NCBI RefSeq assembly: GCF_002211305.1
Contig: NZ_LOKW01000026.1
Location: 372,001 to 436,000 of the forward strand
Length of the DNA stretch: 64,000 nucleotides
Direction: 5' to 3'
DNA from: Rhizobium sp. R634
Lineage (GTDB): Bacteria; Pseudomonadota; Alphaproteobacteria; Rhizobiales; Rhizobiaceae
Below, piece by piece: positions 1 to 8,854 of the stretch. The first letter of the stretch is position 1. Every line of letters begins with the position of its first letter. The notes under the pieces are model-generated. The model was not told the origin of the DNA, did no database searches, and saw only the letters and a list, made by a program, of their open reading frames with translations. The position numbers and the translations under genes were made by a program.

Positions 1-135
1 GGTGCTCTGGGTCCGCTGCCTGTCGCCGCGCAGCATATCCATCAGCGTATAGGCATGCGCGGGAGCGGCACTCATTACCGCCAGCCCGCAGGAAATTGCC
101 AATGCGGATACCGCGCCTTTCAAAACGAACGTCAT
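1..135 (-). CDS. Secreted protein, N-terminal part only (runs off the window)
   Basis: The reverse strand opens with ATG at 135 and stays open to the window edge, giving 45 residues. The first 27 or so look like a classical Sec signal peptide: a short basic start, a hydrophobic core (AVSALAISCGLAVMSAA) and an AHA cleavage site. The mature part begins YTLMDMLRGDRQR. It is divergent from fumC, with 420 bases between the two starts. The visible part is too short to assign a family; a cell-wall or periplasmic enzyme is possible but not shown. Confidence 0.6.
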   Translation of the reverse strand, partial: MTFVLKGAVSALAISCGLAVMSAAPAHAYTLMDMLRGDRQRTQST

Positions 136-555
136 ATATCTTCCAGTCCCGGTGTCATGCTGTTCTTGTCACGAGCGCAAAGCTCAAGCTCAAATCCCGC
201 GAAACTCACGCAGCGTCGGTTCCTTCATCAGAAATTCGCCTCCGCCGCCAGCGCCGGCGGACTCAATTTCATGTGAGAGGAATCCTGCGCGTCGCCGCGC
301 AACAGTTCACACAAAATTATGAAATTATTGGTTAATTTTTTACCGAATTTTCGCCGCCGGACCAGTGCGACAAAAACGTGCCGACGCATAAAATTTCCAA
401 AGTGGCCGAAAAAGCACGCCGTCCGGCCAAACCAAACATGAGTGCAATATTCAATATTTCGTGCGGTATCCGGTTTTCTTGTCACGGTTTCCAACCTATA
501 AGACCACATCTTTGGAATATGCCAGAAAACAGCATGTAAAGGGAAGGCAAGGCCC
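136..555. other. Divergent intergenic region upstream of fumC
   Basis: These 420 bases lie between a leftward secreted-protein gene and fumC. They are more AT-rich than the flanking genes, especially around 315-345 and 430-480. They should hold both promoters and the fumC leader. A purine-rich ribosome site (AGGGAAGG, 538-546) sits just before the fumC start. I see no convincing small gene here. Confidence 0.5.
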
Positions 556-1947
556 ATGACCGCAACCCGCACGGAAACCGATACTTTTGGCCCCATCGAC
601 GTCGCCGCCGACCGATATTGGGGCGCCCAGGCGGAGCGCTCGCTCGGCAATTTCAAGATCGGCTGGGAAAAGCAGCCGCTGTCGATCGTGCGCGCACTCG
701 GCATCGTCAAGCAGGCGGCCGCCCGCGCCAACATGTCGCTCGGCCAGCTCGATCCGGCCCTCGGCAAAGCCATCGTCGACGCCGCCCAGGAAGTGATCGA
801 CGGCAAGCTCGATGACCATTTTCCGCTGGTCGTCTGGCAGACCGGATCCGGCACGCAGTCCAACATGAATGCCAACGAAGTGATCTCCAATCGTGCCATA
901 GAAATGCTGGGTGGCGTCATGGGTTCCAAGAAGCCCGTGCACCCCAACGATCACGTTAACATGAGCCAGTCGTCGAACGATACCTATCCGACGGCCATGC
1001 ACATCGCCTGCGCCGAACGGATCGCCCATCACCTGCTGCCGGCCCTGAAGCACCTGCATGCCGCCCTCGACATGAAGGTCACCGAGTTCAGCCACATCAT
1101 CAAGATCGGCCGCACCCACACCCAGGACGCAACGCCGCTGACCCTCGGCCAGGAATTTTCCGGTTACGCTGCCCAGGTCGGCTCCGCCATCAAGCGCATC
1201 GAAATGACCCTGCCCGGCCTTTGCGAGCTCGCCCAGGGCGGCACTGCCGTCGGCACCGGCCTCAATGCGCCGGTGGGTTTTGCCGAGAAGGTGGCCGAAG
1301 AGATCGCCGCCATCACGGACATGCCTTTCGTCACCGCACCGAACAAGTTCGAGGCGCTCGCCTCGCATGACAGCATGGTCTTTTCCCACGGCGCCATCAA
1401 TGCCGCCGCTGCCGCCCTCTTCAAGATCGCCAACGACATTCGCCTGCTCGGCTCCGGCCCGCGCGCCGGCCTCGGCGAACTGGCGCTGCCGGAAAACGAG
1501 CCCGGCTCGTCGATCATGCCCGGCAAGGTCAATCCGACGCAATGCGAGGCGCTGACGCAAGTCTGCGTTCACATCTTCGGCAATCACGCGGCGCTGACCT
1601 TCGCCGACAGCCAGGGCCATTTCGAGCTCAACGTCTACAATCCGATGATGGCCTATAATTTCCTGCAGTCGGTACAGCTGCTCGCCGACGCCGCCGTCTC
1701 CTTCACCGACAATTGCGTTGTCGGCATCGAAGCGCGCGAAGACAACATCAAGGCCGGCCTCGAACGCTCGCTGATGCTGGTCACCGCGCTCGCCCCGAAG
1801 ATCGGCTACGACGCCGCTGCCAAGATCGCCAAGACCGCACACAAGAACGGCACGACGCTGAAGGAAGAGGCGCTCGCCAGCGGCCTCGTCACAGCCGAAG
1901 ACTACGACGCGATCGTCCGCCCGGAGACGATGATCGGCCCGAGATAG
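556..1947 (+). CDS. fumC: Fumarate hydratase, class II
   Basis: This enzyme interconverts fumarate and L-malate in the TCA cycle and needs no iron-sulfur cluster. At 463 residues it has the usual length for the family. The substrate-binding stretch HPNDHVNMSQSSND lies near residues 128-141. The fumarase/aspartase signature GSSIMPGKVNP is at about 317-327 and includes the catalytic-loop serine. The start is supported by AGGGAAGG ten bases upstream. It is probably monocistronic: a palindromic repeat region follows, and a second, unrelated fumarase lies 1.4 kb downstream. The oxygen-stable class II type is usually the one retained under oxidative or iron-poor conditions. Confidence 0.96.
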   Translation: MTATRTETDTFGPIDVAADRYWGAQAERSLGNFKIGWEKQPLSIVRALGIVKQAAARANMSLGQLDPALGKAIVDAAQEVIDGKLDDHFPLVVWQTGSGTQSNMNANEVISNRAIEMLGGVMGSKKPVHPNDHVNMSQSSNDTYPTAMHIACAERIAHHLLPALKHLHAALDMKVTEFSHIIKIGRTHTQDATPLTLGQEFSGYAAQVGSAIKRIEMTLPGLCELAQGGTAVGTGLNAPVGFAEKVAEEIAAITDMPFVTAPNKFEALASHDSMVFSHGAINAAAAALFKIANDIRLLGSGPRAGLGELALPENEPGSSIMPGKVNPTQCEALTQVCVHIFGNHAALTFADSQGHFELNVYNPMMAYNFLQSVQLLADAAVSFTDNCVVGIEAREDNIKAGLERSLMLVTALAPKIGYDAAAKIAKTAHKNGTTLKEEALASGLVTAEDYDAIVRPETMIGPR

Positions 1948-2004
1948 GACGGTTGACGCCGGCTACACGCACGCCGTCCATTGTTGCTCTTCGCTTGCGC
2001 TCAG

Positions 2005-2030
2005 CCTCTTCTCCCGCTGGGGAGAAGAGG
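2005..2030. terminator. Hairpin after fumC, possibly a terminator or mosaic-repeat core
   Basis: CCTCTTCTCCC (2005-2015) can pair with GGGAGAAGAGG (2020-2030) around a four-base loop. The CTTCTCCC/GGGGAGAAG core is also found in the large palindrome at 23.55-23.72 kb, so this may be a partial rhizobial intergenic mosaic element rather than a dedicated terminator. No T-run follows. Confidence 0.45.
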
Positions 2031-2100
2031 TCCGTGGTGACGCCGCATTCCTCTCTCTCGTCCGCCAGGAGCGAGAGGAAGAGGACAGGCCAGCCACTTG

Positions 2101-2237
2101 CTCCCTCATTCCTGTGCCTGTCACAGGAATCCAGCCACGGCGCGTCGTGAATGAATCAACACTTCAAGGGAAAGAGTCTTTCGCGCCCAACGACTTGGGC
2201 GCACTGGATTCCTGTGACGAGCACAGGAATGAGGGAG
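2101..2237. repeat. Pair of inverted palindromic intergenic repeats
   Basis: Two copies of a hairpin repeat face each other. In the first, ATTCCTGTG (2108-2116) pairs with CACAGGAAT (2122-2130). In the second, the same arms lie at 2208-2216 and 2222-2230. Each copy is flanked by CCCTCATT or its complement (AATGAGGG). Between them is another perfect stem, GCGCCCAA/TTGGGCGC (2183-2202). A degenerate third copy is at 11.70 kb. This fits a dispersed rhizobial intergenic palindrome family. Confidence 0.65.
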
Positions 2238-2256
2238 AGTGTGTTGGCGCCAAACA

Positions 2257-3084
2257 TCACACCAACAGCGAAAAATTGTCCATCACGACAGAATTACCCA
2301 TGAAATCGAAACGGATTTCGTCGATGTCTTCGATGCTGACCTCGAGATTGGGACCGGTAACCTCGAGCTCCTGCTGATAGACGATCTGCCCGTCGTTCAA
2401 GGCGGTGAGCGTCAGTAGAAACGGTGACGCCGACAATTCGGCGATCGAGACGCCCTGAAAGGTGAACTCCCCGCCGTCGACCATTGTCAACGTCACAGGC
2501 GCCGAACCCGGCGATAGCACGGTATCGCTGAAGCCGTCCTCGGTGATGGCGTCGACGCCCGGGATGGTATCGTAGACGATACCGTTCAGAAGCGTCAGTT
2601 CCTGACTGCCGTTCACGGAGAGCGCAAAACCACGATAGTTGGGAAGGAAGAAATTATCCGCCCTCGACGTGACGCCCATGTCGTCGAAATCCAGGATCTC
2701 GTGGTATTTTTCGCCTTCATTGACGCCGTCGATCGCCAGCGTCAGCACGCCGAGGTCCGTGCCCCCTGAGCCATCGGACATTTTGTAGCTCAGCGTCTCG
2801 ATGAGCTGATCGGATTTCCCCAAATTTTTCACCACATCGAGCGTATAGTCCAGCTCGTACGTGAAGTGACCGTCAGGTTTCACCTTGAAGGTTCCGTACT
2901 TGCCCTCAATGATCGTTTCGTGGTCAGGCCCATGTTTGGCGTCGATCCGCACACCATTGACGAAGCGGGCATACATCTGCGCTCCCTCGGGATCGCTGGC
3001 GAGGCGCAGCAGATCTCCGCGGATCAAATCATTTTCGAAAAATACGAGAAGGTCGTCGACAGCAGTTGGCTTTGCATTTGTCAT
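2257..3084 (-). CDS. VCBS/cadherin-like domain protein
   Basis: This 275-residue protein has no obvious N-terminal signal peptide. Residues 5-95 resemble VCBS or bacterial cadherin-like repeats: an AVDD start, then GTFKVKPDGHFTYELDYT and ETLSYKMSDGSGGTDLGVLTLAIDGVNE. These domains are common in large type I-secreted adhesins. The remaining 165 residues form a beta-rich acidic region ending in VVMDNFSLLV. It looks like a one-repeat relative of such surface proteins. No type I secretion genes are nearby. It sits between the two fumarase genes but on the opposite strand, so a metabolic link is unlikely. Its product is probably extracellular, by inference only. Confidence 0.7.
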   Translation of the reverse strand: MTNAKPTAVDDLLVFFENDLIRGDLLRLASDPEGAQMYARFVNGVRIDAKHGPDHETIIEGKYGTFKVKPDGHFTYELDYTLDVVKNLGKSDQLIETLSYKMSDGSGGTDLGVLTLAIDGVNEGEKYHEILDFDDMGVTSRADNFFLPNYRGFALSVNGSQELTLLNGIVYDTIPGVDAITEDGFSDTVLSPGSAPVTLTMVDGGEFTFQGVSIAELSASPFLLTLTALNDGQIVYQQELEVTGPNLEVSIEDIDEIRFDFMGNSVVMDNFSLLV

Positions 3085-3340
3085 TGGAAGCCCCCGGCAG
3101 GTTCACGCTGGCGGGAATATGAACCGGCCTCGGACTGAAAGCAACCTGAAGTCGTCGGCTTCGCGACAAATGTCGGTTTCTTTTTTATCAACTCGCCTAT
3201 CGCGTGTAGTAGACCAACTGCGAAATGCGGCACGACACGGCCGACTGCAGAGTCGGCGCGCATCCAGATTGCTTTTATCCGGCGGCGGATTTAGACCGGT
3301 TCCAATCTAGCGACGCACGCCCACCAGAAAGGTCACTTCG

Positions 3341-4948
3341 ATGGCTGACGATCTCTTCCCCCTCGGCAAGGATGCCACCCTCTATCGCAAGATCAGCAGC
3401 GACTACGTCTCTGTCGACACTTTCAAGGGCCAGGAGATCCTGAGCGTCGAGCCGGAAGGCATGCGCCTGCTTGCCGAAACCGCCTTTGCCGACATCAACC
3501 ACCTGCTGCGCCCCGGCCACCTCAAGCAGCTCGCTTCGATTCTCGACGATCCTGAAGCCACCGACAACGACCGCTTCGTCGCCTACGATCTCCTGAAGAA
3601 CGCGAATATCGCCGCCGGCGGCGTGCTGCCCATGTGCCAGGACACCGGCACTGCGATCATCATGGGCAAGAAGGGCCGCAGGGTCTGGACCGAGGGCGGG
3701 GACACGGCAGCGCTTTCCCGCGGCGTCCTCGACGCCTATGAAAAGAAGAACCTGCGCTATTCGCAGCTCGCGCCGATAAAAATGTTCGAGGAGAAGAACA
3801 CCAAGAACAACCTGCCGGCGCAGATCGATATCTATGAGGAAGGCACTGATACTTACGATTTCCTCTTCGTCGCCAAGGGCGGCGGCTCGGCCAACAAGAC
3901 CTTTCTTTATCAGGGTACGCCCTCGCTTTTGACCCATGACCGGATGATCGACTTCCTTAAGGAGAAGATCCTCACGCTAGGGACGGCTGCCTGTCCCCCC
4001 TACCATCTGGCGATCGTCATCGGCGGCACTTCCGCCGAGATGAACCTGAAGACGGTCAAGCTCGCCTCGACCCGCTATCTCGACGAACTGCCGACCGAAG
4101 GCTCCGAGAGCGGCCACGCCTTCCGCGACATCGAGATGGAAAAGGAAATCCACAAGCTGACGCAGCAGATGGGCGTCGGCGCCCAGTTCGGCGGCAAATA
4201 TTTCTGTCATGACGTCCGTGTCATCCGCCTGCCCCGCCACGGCGCCTCGCTGCCGATCGGCCTCGGCGTCTCCTGTTCCGCCGACCGCCAGGCCAAGGGC
4301 AAGATCACCCGCGATGGCATCTTCGTCGAGCAGCTCGAAACCGATCCGTCGAAATACATGCCCGAGATCGACGAGGCGAAGCTTTCCGAATCCGTCGTGC
4401 GCATCGACCTCAACCAGCCAATGGCCGCCATCCTCGCCGAACTGTCGAAGCATCCCGTCAAGACGCGCCTGTCGCTGACCGGCACCATCATCGTCGCCCG
4501 CGACCTGGCGCACGCCAAGATCCGCGAGCGGCTGGAAAAGGGCGAAGGCATGCCCGATTATCTGAAAAACCACCCGGTCTACTATGCCGGCCCGGCCAAG
4601 ACACCCGCCGGCTACGCCTCCGGCTCCTTCGGCCCGACGACGGCCGGCCGCATGGACAGCTACGTCGACCAGTTCCAGTCCTTCGGCGGCTCGATGGTGA
4701 TGCTCGCCAAGGGCAACCGCTCGCGCGCCGTGCGCGAGGCCTGCAAGAAGCATGGCGGCTTCTATCTCGGTTCGATCGGCGGCCCCGCAGCCCGCCTCGC
4801 CCAGGACTGCATCCGCAAGGTCGAGGTCTTCGAATATCCCGAACTCGGCATGGAAGCCGTCTGGAAGATCGAAGTCGAAAACTTCCCGGCCTTCATCGTC
4901 ATCGACGACAAGGGCAATGATTTCTTCCAGGAACTGAATTTGGGTTGA
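3341..4948 (+). CDS. Fumarate hydratase, class I (iron-sulfur)
   Basis: This 535-residue protein matches the FumA/FumB type, a [4Fe-4S] enzyme catalysing the same fumarate-malate step as fumC. Three candidate cluster-ligand cysteines stand in conserved settings: PMCQDTGT (Cys99), GVSCSAD (Cys312) and EACKKHGGFY (Cys468). The C-terminal beta domain contains the GGPAARLA and ENFPAF stretches typical of the family. An AGAAAGG ribosome site precedes the ATG. The gene stands alone: a 256-base gap separates it from the VCBS gene and it has no co-directional neighbour. Having a class I and a class II fumarase close together suggests a choice according to oxygen or iron status. Confidence 0.94.
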   Translation: MADDLFPLGKDATLYRKISSDYVSVDTFKGQEILSVEPEGMRLLAETAFADINHLLRPGHLKQLASILDDPEATDNDRFVAYDLLKNANIAAGGVLPMCQDTGTAIIMGKKGRRVWTEGGDTAALSRGVLDAYEKKNLRYSQLAPIKMFEEKNTKNNLPAQIDIYEEGTDTYDFLFVAKGGGSANKTFLYQGTPSLLTHDRMIDFLKEKILTLGTAACPPYHLAIVIGGTSAEMNLKTVKLASTRYLDELPTEGSESGHAFRDIEMEKEIHKLTQQMGVGAQFGGKYFCHDVRVIRLPRHGASLPIGLGVSCSADRQAKGKITRDGIFVEQLETDPSKYMPEIDEAKLSESVVRIDLNQPMAAILAELSKHPVKTRLSLTGTIIVARDLAHAKIRERLEKGEGMPDYLKNHPVYYAGPAKTPAGYASGSFGPTTAGRMDSYVDQFQSFGGSMVMLAKGNRSRAVREACKKHGGFYLGSIGGPAARLAQDCIRKVEVFEYPELGMEAVWKIEVENFPAFIVIDDKGNDFFQELNLG

Positions 4949-5063
4949 TTTCGGCAGGCAGCCGGTTGAGAAGCGAGCGGCAATGCCGCGAGTGCATTGA
5001 ACTTAACAAAGGGCAATGAAAAACAACCGGCGCCGCCGCGGTTATTAGACCTTCACAGCGCCT

Positions 5064-5273
5064 TTACTGTGCCTGCGTCTTATCTGATAGACCGACATCC
5101 TGTGCCAGCACAGCTGTTGCGCCTGGACGGGCGACATCCCGATCATCCACCCTCGCCAGGATCTCCGTTCGAAAAGCCCCGGCGAAGATGCCGTTATGCT
5201 CCAGCAGCAAAGCACCGCCGGCGATGACGGTGAACGCTAGTATGACAACAGAAACGGAACGAGACCTTTTCAT
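5064..5273 (-). CDS. Small single-span membrane protein
   Basis: The ORF is open further upstream, but ATG at 5273 gives a sensible 69-residue protein. It has a basic start (MKRSRS), one hydrophobic segment (VSVVILAFTVIAGGALLL, residues 7-24) and a soluble tail ending LSDKTQAQ. That pattern fits a signal anchor or an uncleaved signal peptide. No family is recognised. The ribosome site is weak, and the gene lies alone between the class I fumarase and the diguanylate cyclase, so its reality is only moderately supported. Confidence 0.4.
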   Translation of the reverse strand: MKRSRSVSVVILAFTVIAGGALLLEHNGIFAGAFRTEILARVDDRDVARPGATAVLAQDVGLSDKTQAQ

Positions 5274-5621
5274 GATCTCATGCCCTGGTTTGCTGGCGAC
5301 AGCTGGATTTTCGCCGGAAAATATCGCTTCAGAATGTCTGCGCTGAAATAGGAGGCGACCAAAACTAGGTGTCGACAAGATGAATACGATCCACGGGCCA
5401 GAGAATAACTGTAAGTTTTTTAAACACCGTACCCGCCAAGCGGGTATGCATTGCTCCGCCGAAGATACGTTTTTCGATGCAAAATCATAGGCCTGCTTGA
5501 GATATTGCCTCACTTCGAAGTTCTCATATGTAATCTTTGGTATATATCGCTTTAATCTTTTCCCAAGAAATTTAAGCTACGAAATAAAATATTGCCTTCG
5601 AATACATGAGGAGTTCGCCGG
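5274..5621. other. AT-rich intergenic region before the diguanylate cyclase
   Basis: This stretch of 348 bases contains an AT-rich part (5520-5600) with TATATA-like sequence at 5539-5546, a good place for the promoter of the GGDEF gene. GAGGAG lies directly before that gene's start at 5608-5613. I see no convincing gene or RNA structure. Confidence 0.4.
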
Positions 5622-6689
5622 ATGAACACGGCTGTCGCGCCCAAGGTGCAGGTTCCCGACGTAGCGGGTCAGATCACCTATGCCATGCGCTCGATGGGCG
5701 TCGCGCCGATACCCCGCAATTACGAACTCTTCTACGAAGCCTATATCGGCTCCAATCCGGCTCTCACCCGAGAGCTCGCAGCTCTCGGCAGCCAGGCGAC
5801 CCAGGCCGAACTCGATGCGCTCGGCGCGCAGTATTTCACCAACAGCCCTGCCCGCGTCTATGATGACGCCCATACGCGCATCTCGGGCGAACTTGACGGC
5901 CTGCTGCGGATCCTGAGGCAGGAGCAAAGCTCGCTCGAAAGCTATACGAGGCTGCTCGGCGAAACCCATAAGCGCATCACTTCCAAAAGCAATGCCAGCG
6001 TCGAACTGATCGAAAGCGCGATCGAACTCCTGAGCCAGGCGACCGGCGACACCATGGCGCATGGCGAACGCACCGTCGAGGATGTCGTCCAGCGTTCGCA
6101 GGAAATGGATCAGGTCCGCAAGGAACTCGACGAATATAAGCGCATCGCCAATACCGACTCGCTGACGCGCCTTTCCAATCGCCGCGCTTTCGACGATCGC
6201 CTCGCCGCCGTCTTCAACAATCCCGGCATGCGGCCGGTCACTGCCCTGCTGCTGGCCGACATCGATAATTTCAAGAAGATCAACGACACCTACGGCCATC
6301 CGGTCGGCGACAAGATCCTGGCCACCGTCGCATCCGTCATCCGCAGCAATGTCCGCCGCGATGTTTTCGTCGCCCGCGCCGGCGGCGAGGAATTCGCGCT
6401 GATCATCGAGGGCAATACGACCGAGGAAGTGATGGCGATCGCCGAGCGCATCCGCCGGACGCTGGAAACGACCCCCTTCAAGAATTCCCGCACGCGGGTG
6501 AACTACGGACCGGTCACCGTCTCGATCGGCGTCTGCATGGCCTCCAATGCAGAGGACGCCGGCGAACTCTACAGCAAGACCGACATCGCGCTCTACGGCG
6601 CCAAGAATGCCGGCCGCAACTGCACCATCCTTTATGAGGATGGCATGCAGAAGGATTTCACCAAGAGCTGGCTGATCTACAAGGCTTGA
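5622..6689 (+). CDS. Diguanylate cyclase (GGDEF)
   Basis: This 355-residue protein makes cyclic di-GMP from two GTP. Residues 1-165 are a helical region without a recognised sensor fold and without membrane segments, so it is probably cytoplasmic. The GGDEF domain covers about 165-345: the metal- and base-binding NTDSLTRLSNRRAFD, LLADIDNFKKINDTYGH, and the active-site GGEEF near residue 255. The canonical RxxD inhibitory site just before GGEEF is not present in the expected register, suggesting weak or no product feedback. It stands alone. Targets in rhizobia would be motility, cellulose or biofilm control, but nothing here identifies one. Confidence 0.9.
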   Translation: MNTAVAPKVQVPDVAGQITYAMRSMGVAPIPRNYELFYEAYIGSNPALTRELAALGSQATQAELDALGAQYFTNSPARVYDDAHTRISGELDGLLRILRQEQSSLESYTRLLGETHKRITSKSNASVELIESAIELLSQATGDTMAHGERTVEDVVQRSQEMDQVRKELDEYKRIANTDSLTRLSNRRAFDDRLAAVFNNPGMRPVTALLLADIDNFKKINDTYGHPVGDKILATVASVIRSNVRRDVFVARAGGEEFALIIEGNTTEEVMAIAERIRRTLETTPFKNSRTRVNYGPVTVSIGVCMASNAEDAGELYSKTDIALYGAKNAGRNCTILYEDGMQKDFTKSWLIYKA

Positions 6690-6714
6690 CGCCCGTCACC
6701 GCTTGGTGACTGTT

Positions 6715-7326
6715 TCACCACATCGTCTTCGCCGCGCGGCCGGGCCATTCCCGGTCGTAGGTTTCCTGATCGAAATCGCTCACCGCAGCCTTCAGCATCT
6801 GCCCCGGCGTCGGCAGGCCTGCCGGATCGGCGAAATGCGCGGCATTCCAGAGTTCCGCCCGCATCACGGCGCGGGCGCACTGGAAATAGACCTCGTCGAT
6901 CGCGATAACGATGACGGTGCGCGGATGTTTGCCGTCCATCTCGAAACTCGAAAGCAGCGCCTCGTCATTGGAGACGACGCCGCGACCGTTGATGCGCATC
7001 GTCGTGTTGGAGCCGGGAATCAGGAACATCAGCGCAAGCCGGGGGTCGCGCACGATGTTGGAGAGCGAATCGACGCGGTTGTTGCCGCGCCAGTCCGGCA
7101 GATGCAGCGTCTCGTCGTCGATGACGCGTACCACGCCGCCGAGATCGCCGCGCGGTGAACAATCGAGCCCTTCCGGCCCGACGGTCGCAAGCGCGGCAAA
7201 GGGCGAGATCTCGATCATCTCGCGATAGTGCGGCGTCAGCCGCTTGGTCACCTTGTCGACCGATGCCTGCGATAGGCCTGCGCCGTAGATCGTATTGAGC
7301 TCTTCGATGCTGCTGATGATTTTCAT
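6715..7326 (-). CDS. Pyridoxamine 5'-phosphate oxidase-like FMN-binding protein
   Basis: The 203-residue product has the split-barrel fold signature of the PNPOx-like family. PFAALATVGPEGLDCSPRGD occurs near residues 43-62, then a long GNNRVDSLSNIVRDPRLALMFLIPG stretch that in relatives binds flavin phosphate. This subgroup (about 200 residues) is usually annotated only as a PNPOx-family flavin protein and is not the vitamin B6 enzyme PdxH. It is convergent with the GGDEF gene (25-base gap) and lies downstream of the alpha/beta hydrolase on the same strand (36-base gap), so the two may be co-transcribed. Confidence 0.8.
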   Translation of the reverse strand: MKIISSIEELNTIYGAGLSQASVDKVTKRLTPHYREMIEISPFAALATVGPEGLDCSPRGDLGGVVRVIDDETLHLPDWRGNNRVDSLSNIVRDPRLALMFLIPGSNTTMRINGRGVVSNDEALLSSFEMDGKHPRTVIVIAIDEVYFQCARAVMRAELWNAAHFADPAGLPTPGQMLKAAVSDFDQETYDREWPGRAAKTMW

Positions 7327-7362
7327 GAGGCGTCCCGCCGCGGCTTGATATCCGCGCGGACG

Positions 7363-8337
7363 CTACAATGCCGCGCGCCTGACCGGAAGCTCAAAAAACG
7401 GAATGATCTCCGCATCTTTTTTGATGGTTTCGCTGGTCTCCTCTTGCGGGCTACCGTCCAGGAAAGCCGCAACTGCTCCGAGGACGGGGGCCGCGCCGAC
7501 GATGCGCCGATGTCCGAAGCCGTTCGCCCAGAACAGCCGCACGTTCTTGGCGGCTGCGCCATAACGCCTGGCATGGGCCGCCGACACTTCCTTGTCGTCC
7601 ACTGCGTGAATGACGAGCACAGGCTGCGTGATCGCGCCCGCCGTATTGCTGGCGTCGAATTCCTCGAGTCGCCGTCCGGTGACACGGTGAACCTCGTTTT
7701 CGAGCGCCGCCTGCGCTGAAGGACGAAGCTCGATCATCCGGCCGAAATCGGTGAAGAGCCAGGCCATCTCGCTCGGCGCGCCGATCAGCACCAGTCGCTC
7801 GCCGTTGATAGGCGCGACATCGGAAAGCAGGCCGGCTGCCGAGACCATCAGTGCTGCCCCGCCAAAGGAATGGCCGATCGCCGCGTCGAAGGCGCCGAAC
7901 CGCTCCTCTGCCGCCGCGATCGCTTGGACCGCAAGCCCCATATGCAGAAAACGCCCGCCCGCGCGCCCGTGACCGGGAAAATCGAGCGCCACGACCTCGG
8001 CTCCCGTTGCCGCCAGCATGGAAACGAGATCGGCCATGTAGACGGCGCTGGAGCCCCAGCCATGCGTGACGAGATAGCGCTTGCGCTTGCCGAGCGCCCC
8101 GCCGTTCAGCCGGTAGGCATGTGCCTTCGCGCCGCCGGAAAGCTTCAGCACAAAGCGCTCCGCGCCTTGAAGCCGCGCCGCCCCCGCCGCATGCGCCGCC
8201 TTCGCCTTGCCGCCCTTTGGCCGCGGCGATGGCGTGCGGCAGAACAGCTGGAACGCCGCCCTGCCCGCCAGCGTCGGAGAAACCGCCTGCAGGCCCGAAA
8301 ATCCCAGGCGGATGACCTTGAGCGCGAAATTTGCCAT
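7363..8337 (-). CDS. Alpha/beta hydrolase
   Basis: I place the start at ATG 8337 (MANFALKV, 324 residues). The longer reading would overlap the divergent MarR gene and has no ribosome site. The fold is visible as the oxyanion region LVTHGWGSSA, the nucleophile elbow GHSFGG, and the late Asp/His motifs VIHAVDDKEV and GFGHRRI. The substrate is unknown. The first 75 residues are basic and lack a clear signal peptide. The gene is divergent from a MarR regulator that starts 47 bases away, with a palindrome between them, so it is a likely target of that regulator. Confidence 0.85.
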   Translation of the reverse strand: MANFALKVIRLGFSGLQAVSPTLAGRAAFQLFCRTPSPRPKGGKAKAAHAAGAARLQGAERFVLKLSGGAKAHAYRLNGGALGKRKRYLVTHGWGSSAVYMADLVSMLAATGAEVVALDFPGHGRAGGRFLHMGLAVQAIAAAEERFGAFDAAIGHSFGGAALMVSAAGLLSDVAPINGERLVLIGAPSEMAWLFTDFGRMIELRPSAQAALENEVHRVTGRRLEEFDASNTAGAITQPVLVIHAVDDKEVSAAHARRYGAAAKNVRLFWANGFGHRRIVGAAPVLGAVAAFLDGSPQEETSETIKKDAEIIPFFELPVRRAAL

Positions 8338-8354
8338 AGTGGGAATCCAAAACA

Positions 8355-8370
8355 TGTTCAACACTGAACA
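8355..8370. promoter_or_regulatory. Candidate MarR operator in divergent promoter
   Basis: TGTTCA-ACAC-TGAACA is a perfect inverted repeat lying between the divergent hydrolase and MarR genes. A further half-site TGAACA is at 8385-8390, at the MarR start codon. MarR proteins typically bind such dyads in their own divergent promoter, so autoregulation and control of the hydrolase are likely, by inference. Confidence 0.6.
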
Positions 8371-8383
8371 ATAAAGTACAACG

Positions 8384-8851
8384 ATGAACAAAAATCAATC
8401 CCTTCCCTGGGATCATCCGCGTTTTCGCAGCTGGATCGCGGTGGCTCGCGCCTGCCAACTCATGCAGCAGTCCCTGGCGCGCTCGCTTGCCGAACTCGAC
8501 ATCAAGCCGCCGCATCTCGATATTCTGGTCAATCTCTATCGCTTCGAAGGCATCTCCCAGCAGGAGCTGGCGCGCAAGCTGCTTGTCGGCCGCTCCAATA
8601 TGAGCATGCTCCTGCCGCAGATGGAAAAACGCGGGCTGATCGAACGGCGCGGCGACGCGCGCGACAAGCGTGTGCTCCGCCTCCATCTCACCGGAGAAGG
8701 CCGCAGGCTGACCGAGGCGGCCATGGCGATCCAGACCGACCTCATCGAACGCACACTTTCCGACGAGCCGATCGAGCAATGCATGGCGACCGCCTCCTCC
8801 ATGGAGCGCATCATCACCGTGCTGCTCAAGGACCTCAGCGACGAAGATTGA
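8384..8851 (+). CDS. MarR-family transcriptional regulator
   Basis: A 155-residue winged-helix protein. Residues 35-100 carry the MarR DNA-binding region: LDILVNLYRFEGISQQELARKL, a recognition helix around VGRSNMSMLLPQMEKRGLIER, then the wing GDARDKRVLRLHLTGEGR. Helices at both ends should form the dimer interface. It starts 47 bases from the divergent alpha/beta hydrolase, with a palindrome between them, the usual layout for a repressor that senses a small aromatic or lipophilic compound. The ligand cannot be read from the sequence. Confidence 0.92.
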   Translation: MNKNQSLPWDHPRFRSWIAVARACQLMQQSLARSLAELDIKPPHLDILVNLYRFEGISQQELARKLLVGRSNMSMLLPQMEKRGLIERRGDARDKRVLRLHLTGEGRRLTEAAMAIQTDLIERTLSDEPIEQCMATASSMERIITVLLKDLSDED

Positions 8852-8854
8852 CGG

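Noticed and set aside
496..1842. 448-residue open frame antisense to fumC
   Set aside because: It is the mirror of a strongly conserved gene in GC-rich DNA, has no ribosome site and shows no protein family.
7451..8779. 442-residue minus-strand frame across the MarR gene and hydrolase
   Set aside because: It reads the two genuine genes in a wrong frame or strand; composition is Arg/Gly/Ala-rich.
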